Assembly: GCA_025655635.1 (NCBI GenBank)
Contig: JAHXIM010000151.1
Coordinates: forward strand, 1 to 9,711
Source: a gamma proteobacterium symbiont of Lucinoma myriamae
GTDB lineage: Bacteria > Pseudomonadota > Gammaproteobacteria > GRL18
Length of the DNA: 9,711 bases
Direction: 5' to 3'
Translations under genes and position numbers: made by a program
Shown here: one piece after another, positions 7,239 through 9,711 of the stretch
Layout: each line of letters starts with the position of its first letter
Numbering within the stretch: the stretch's first letter is position 1
Notes under the pieces: model-generated
Database searches by the model: none
The model's input: only the letters and a program-made list of their open reading frames with translations
What the model was told of the DNA's origin: nothing

Positions 7239-8299
7239 AGAGACAAAGGGTTATTGGCATCAATATTATCCATAAACGGAATATGACGATCTTTATGAGT
7301 TATTTGATAGATAAGTCCCATCCAATTGCCAATTACTTCCACTGCGGTATCGTGCCAGGTGATATCGATGTTTTGACTTACCAGAACTTCGGGAAAATCA
7401 GGCAGATCCTGATCTTTTTGACGAGCCATAGTACAACGAAAGCGGTACTCATTTAAAATGGCCTTTTCAAAGACCGATAAATAATTGTCAGGAAAAAGCG
7501 GATAGATTTCAAGCTCTCCCTGATTAAAACGCATGACTTCACGCTTGTATTCTTTGAGCAATGAGATGGTATCGTACTCGGGGTGTCCTTGAAATAATAC
7601 GTGACGAAAGCCGTCGGGGCTGGTGGCCAGATGAACAAAACCCGTATCAGACTCAACCAGTACCCTTAAATTCTGAACATTAAACTGCTGCTGTGTTACA
7701 GCATTCCAGCGTGAATGAGGTACATCAAAGCGGGTGTTAATATCGTTAGTTAGCGGATGATGTTTATCAACTACATGATGCGGGAATACTCCCCAGGTTT
7801 TACTTGTCTGAGGTGTACGTTTTTGCTGATAGCGAAACTCCATCACTGCATGAGTCGCCAGACAGGAACATAAAGTAGAAGTGACATTCTCCCATGCCCA
7901 ATCGAAGACCTCAATTAACGGCTCCCAAAAGGGTTGGCTGGACAACTCGGAGCCTATGACATGGGCACCGGTTATAATGAGTGCATCCAGTCCCATTTTT
8001 TTTATATCAGCAAAAGACTCATAGTATTGTGATAAATAATCTCTGGCCTTATCAGAGCGGGGAATTTCATCCAGAGTAAAAGGATGAACATAGAACTGGG
8101 CTATGGGATTACTTTCTCCAATTAAACGAAAAAACTGTCTTTCTGTTGCTGCAAGGGCGGCGTCCGGCATCATATTCAATAAGCCAATATGAAGTTCTCG
8201 AATATCCTGATGCTGGGCTGTTACAGGTGTTAATACCTTAATACCTTCGTCACGTAAACGAGAAAAAGAAGGTAACTGATTATGAGCAACTAATGGCAT
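7235..8299 (-). CDS. metA: Homoserine O-acyltransferase, MetA type (probably homoserine O-succinyltransferase)
   Basis: MetA-type enzymes transfer an acyl group from succinyl-CoA or acetyl-CoA to the hydroxyl of L-homoserine, the first committed step of methionine synthesis, in the cytoplasm. The 354-residue protein is of the 'MPLVAHNQLPSFSRL' branch known from beta- and gammaproteobacteria and, from memory, annotated as succinyltransferase. Landmarks: LHIGLLNMMPDAALAATERQF (37-57), ITGA (109-112), catalytic Cys146 in SCLATHA, PHSRW (194-198) and the HPEYD motif with His239 and Glu241, equal to Cys142, His235 and Glu237 of E. coli MetA. At the position of E. coli Gly111, which controls acyl choice, an ungapped alignment gives Ile115. 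AGGG lies 7 bases before the ATG. It is 33 bp downstream of the NTPase gene and probably co-transcribed with it. Acyl-CoA choice is inferred only. Confidence 0.93.
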   Translation of the reverse strand: MPLVAHNQLPSFSRLRDEGIKVLTPVTAQHQDIRELHIGLLNMMPDAALAATERQFFRLIGESNPIAQFYVHPFTLDEIPRSDKARDYLSQYYESFADIKKMGLDALIITGAHVIGSELSSQPFWEPLIEVFDWAWENVTSTLCSCLATHAVMEFRYQQKRTPQTSKTWGVFPHHVVDKHHPLTNDINTRFDVPHSRWNAVTQQQFNVQNLRVLVESDTGFVHLATSPDGFRHVLFQGHPEYDTISLLKEYKREVMRFNQGELEIYPLFPDNYLSVFEKAILNEYRFRCTMARQKDQDLPDFPEVLVSQNIDITWHDTAVEVIGNWMGLIYQITHKDRHIPFMDNIDANNPLSL

Positions 8300-8332
8300 A
8301 CTTTATCCCTGTTCTTATTTCTATTAGTTTAG

Positions 8333-9181
8333 TTAAACCGTTCTGGCAATAGCTGTTTCCAGTAATTGTAAGAAATCCTGTTGATCTCGTACCTGTGCAA
8401 CTTCCTCAGATGTAACGGTATAACCATGAGGCTTGGCAATGGCTTCATAACGGGGGATTCGTGAATGAAATAACCGTGGAAATACCCAGCGGGTAAACTC
8501 ATCCGGGATCATTTGCGCAGCATAGTCTATATTTTTTTCCTTAAGATAAACAGCCAGTTCATCCTGTAAAAATTCAGGGCGATAATAAAGTGGCTTAGGG
8601 GCGCATTGTGCGCGTTCAATAAGCTTGTTTTCTTCTTCTTTATTGGTCACCTGAATATAGAGAATTAGAGTATGCTGCACCAATGTATCAATAACTTGTG
8701 CATTATCTAACTCACAAAGACTGCCGCCCACATCATTAACAAAATGCTGATAACCGTAAATATCCTGTGCCTTGTTAATGAAACTGGGTACATCCAGCAT
8801 GGCTGCAATTTCACCCTTACGGTAGCAGGCCTGACGTTGTATAAAATCTTCCAGCTCAACACCACCTGACTCAGGACTGCCTAATTTTCCAATGTAGCTT
8901 AAAATAGGGCCAAGGTCGTGAACTTTAATATTGTTATTAATTGATATCCAGTCATTTCGCAGCAACTCTTTTAAAAAAGGCACTTGCATAGCCTGCTGTT
9001 TTATCATGTCTATAATAGGCTCATCGAGGTAACGGGTACCGATTCGATAATCACCTGAATAATGAAACCACTCAGAATCTCTCAGCAAATTAGAAAGGTA
9101 GGTTTTACCAACTCCGGACATTCCCAGAAGGGTTACTTTTTTGTTTTCCCAGTTGCGGAATTCATCAACGCTAAATTTCAT
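8333..9181 (-). CDS. P-loop NTPase of unknown function, linked to metA
   Basis: The 282-residue protein begins with a Walker A loop, GMSGVGKT (20-27), after a beta-strand (KVTLLG), in the arrangement of small nucleotide/shikimate-kinase-like P-loop proteins. YSGDYRIGTRYL (41-52) follows at the place where kinases of this type bind substrate. FVNDVGGS (147-154) could be the Walker B-like strand, and TLILYIQV (171-178) is another core strand. The C-terminal third, with FTRWVFPRLFHSRIPRYEAIA (about 229-249), has several conserved-looking basic and aromatic residues that could form a lid. There is no membrane segment or signal peptide. A strong AGGAG sits 7 bases before the ATG, partly inside an inverted repeat. 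I recall similar proteins annotated simply as 'ATPase' beside homoserine acyltransferases in other proteobacteria. The 33-bp spacing and shared terminator imply an operon with metA. A regulatory or small-molecule kinase role is a guess; no reaction can be read from the sequence. Confidence 0.8.
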   Translation of the reverse strand: MKFSVDEFRNWENKKVTLLGMSGVGKTYLSNLLRDSEWFHYSGDYRIGTRYLDEPIIDMIKQQAMQVPFLKELLRNDWISINNNIKVHDLGPILSYIGKLGSPESGGVELEDFIQRQACYRKGEIAAMLDVPSFINKAQDIYGYQHFVNDVGGSLCELDNAQVIDTLVQHTLILYIQVTNKEEENKLIERAQCAPKPLYYRPEFLQDELAVYLKEKNIDYAAQMIPDEFTRWVFPRLFHSRIPRYEAIAKPHGYTVTSEEVAQVRDQQDFLQLLETAIARTV

Positions 9182-9183
9182 TA

Positions 9184-9210
9184 AATACTCCTGATTAAGT
9201 GAGGAGTATT
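9184..9210 (-). promoter_or_regulatory. Inverted repeat covering the Shine-Dalgarno of the NTPase gene
   Basis: On the minus strand AATACTCCT and AGGAGTATT are perfect 9-base inverted arms with a 9-base spacer. The downstream arm contains the AGGAG ribosome-binding site. The upstream arm overlaps a possible -10 (GATAAT, 9208-9213). It could be an operator at the transcription start or an RNA hairpin hiding the ribosome-binding site, depending on where transcription begins. Confidence 0.5.
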
Positions 9211-9311
9211 ATCCTTTATTTTGGATTTAAGGGAAAGAGACTAATGCTGCTTTCATCAAAGCCATATGTGAGATGATGCTAACAGTGGAATAAAACGTGG
9301 ATAAAACCAGC

Positions 9312-9341
9312 TACATCAGGCGAATGAATTCGCCTGATGTA
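9312..9341 (-). terminator. Strong hairpin, likely terminator of the lipoprotein gene
   Basis: TACATCAGGCGAAT and ATTCGCCTGATGTA form a perfect 14-base inverted repeat around two central bases (the innermost pairs will open to make a loop). It lies 52 bases past the lipoprotein stop on the minus strand and is followed there by GCTGGTTTTAT, a short T-run. It would insulate the downstream NTPase-metA unit. Confidence 0.55.
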
Positions 9342-9346
9342 TGGAT

Positions 9347-9373
9347 GCACAGTAAATAGAATAAATACTGTGC
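9347..9373 (-). repeat. Second inverted repeat in the 3' region of the lipoprotein gene
   Basis: GCACAGTA (9347-9354) and TACTGTGC (9366-9373) are perfect 8-base arms with an 11-base spacer. The repeat lies between the lipoprotein stop codon and the larger hairpin, with only five bases separating the two stem-loops. Confidence 0.45.
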
Positions 9374-9393
9374 TGCGGCATTACAGAACGATA

Positions 9394-9627
9394 CTATTCA
9401 CTATATTCCTGATAGGCTTTTGAACCACCCATAATTAAAGCACCGATACCTGCACCAATTAAAGTGGACTTACGGCTATCACCAATAGCAACGCCTGCTA
9501 CAGCACCACCTACAGCGCCAATTGCTGCACTTTTTGTGATTTCAACACCTTTATAATTGGTTTGGGTATTATAGGGATTTGTTGAACATCCTGACAGCAG
9601 CAGGATGACAAATAATAGTAGATGATG
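9394..9627 (-). pseudogene. Small glycine-zipper lipoprotein gene lacking its start codon
   Basis: The minus strand holds an open frame that encodes HLLLFVILLLSGC followed by 63 residues to a TAG. LLSGC is a clear lipobox: signal peptidase II would cut before the Cys (codon 9586-9588), leaving a 64-residue mature lipoprotein. Its centre carries two glycine-zipper helices, AAIGAVGGAVAGVAIG and STLIGAGIGALIMGG, separated by DSRK, as in the 2TM glycine-zipper lipoproteins of the cell envelope. The function is unknown. Upstream, no ATG, GTG or TTG exists in this frame before a TAA at 9631-9633, so the first part of the signal peptide is gone. The break coincides with what looks like an insertion-sequence end. 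A +1 frameshift joining it to an ATG at 9658 (frame MKLSVLVSV...) is the alternative. The coding character is clear; that it is non-functional is inferred. Confidence 0.7.
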
Positions 9628-9647
9628 TGGTTACACTAACCAGGACA

Positions 9648-9678
9648 CTCAATTTCATATAAACTAAATGAAATTGAG
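9648..9678 (+). repeat. Perfect 11-base inverted repeat reaching into the SD of the terminal ORF
   Basis: CTCAATTTCAT (9648-9658) and ATGAAATTGAG (9668-9678) are perfect inverted arms with a 9-base spacer. The right arm takes in the first bases of GAGGA (9676-9680), the ribosome-binding site of the ORF starting at 9688, so in RNA the hairpin would compete with ribosome binding. Confidence 0.55.
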
Positions 9679-9687
9679 GATTAAAAA

Positions 9688-9711
9688 GTGAACAAGCAAG
9701 TAAAACGAAGC
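9688..9711 (+). CDS. Start of a basic ORF, possibly a transposase (partial)
   Basis: A GTG start lies 7 bases after GAGGA (9676-9680). The eight codons that remain in the window read (M)NKQVKRS, a short lysine/arginine-rich start like those of IS3-type OrfA proteins, which lead into a helix-turn-helix. The nearby ATG at 9668 gives only seven codons before TGA, so GTG is preferred. With so few residues the identity rests on context, not on similarity. Confidence 0.35.

Larger units (their letters stand above)
9626..9711 (+). mobile_element. Putative left end of an insertion sequence, truncated by the window edge
   Basis: Evidence is circumstantial. The lipoprotein reading frame loses its start here. 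The new sequence begins TGTGGTTACACTAACC, containing the palindrome TGGTTA-CAC-TAACCA (about 9629-9643). It then runs through an 11-base inverted repeat into an SD-preceded ORF with a basic N-terminus. IS3-type elements commonly begin with TG and have an early OrfA. The exact boundary, target duplication and right end cannot be seen, and the family is a guess. Confidence 0.4.

Noticed and set aside
8300..9311. MetJ box or SAM riboswitch controlling metA
   Set aside because: I read the metA upstream gap and the leader of the NTPase gene and saw no AGACGTCT-like tandem sites and no riboswitch-length structured leader.
9569..9658. Short minus-strand frame starting MKLSVLVSV, 29 codons
   Set aside because: It overlaps the lipoprotein in another frame, has no ribosome-binding site and ends inside it. 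It is worth keeping only as the alternative start of a frameshifted lipoprotein.

Overview
This is an AT-rich chromosomal window from a proteobacterium, most likely a gammaproteobacterium of sulfur-oxidising or methylotrophic type. The class assignment rests on remembered family features (long-form threonine synthase, the MPLVAH-type homoserine acyltransferase, an RpfE/COG4255-like fragment, a classical Mfd), not on a search. Nothing finer than class can be supported.

Layout, left to right. (1) 31-495 (+): the C-terminal half of what looks like an RpfE-type (COG4255, phosphoglycerate-mutase-like) protein, apparently missing its front. (2) 630-1484 (+): an exported tandem rhodanese whose second domain has lost the catalytic cysteine. 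(3) 1594-5055 (-): mfd, the transcription-repair coupling factor, convergent with the rhodanese and separated from it by a hairpin. (4) 5233-6702 (+): thrC, divergent from mfd. (5) 6768-7118 (-): an ArsC/YfgD-like thioredoxin-fold protein, convergent with thrC across an 18-bp stem-loop. (6) 8333-9181 and 7235-8299 (-): a two-gene unit made of a P-loop NTPase of unknown role followed 33 bp later by the MetA-type homoserine O-acyltransferase, closed by an intrinsic terminator that contains the metA stop codon. (7) 9394-about 9627 (-): a small glycine-zipper lipoprotein gene without a start codon. (8) about 9626-9711 (+): what looks like the left end of an insertion sequence with the first eight codons of a basic ORF, running off the window.

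Functionally, most of the window is housekeeping. thrC and metA act on the two competing branches from homoserine (threonine and methionine), although they are convergent and so not co-transcribed. The least ordinary points are the NTPase-metA pair, the lipoprotein apparently cut by a mobile element at the right edge, and two inverted repeats that each overlap a Shine-Dalgarno sequence (9184-9210 and 9648-9678). I saw no defence system, CRISPR array, tRNA or rRNA, and no clearly new multi-gene system.
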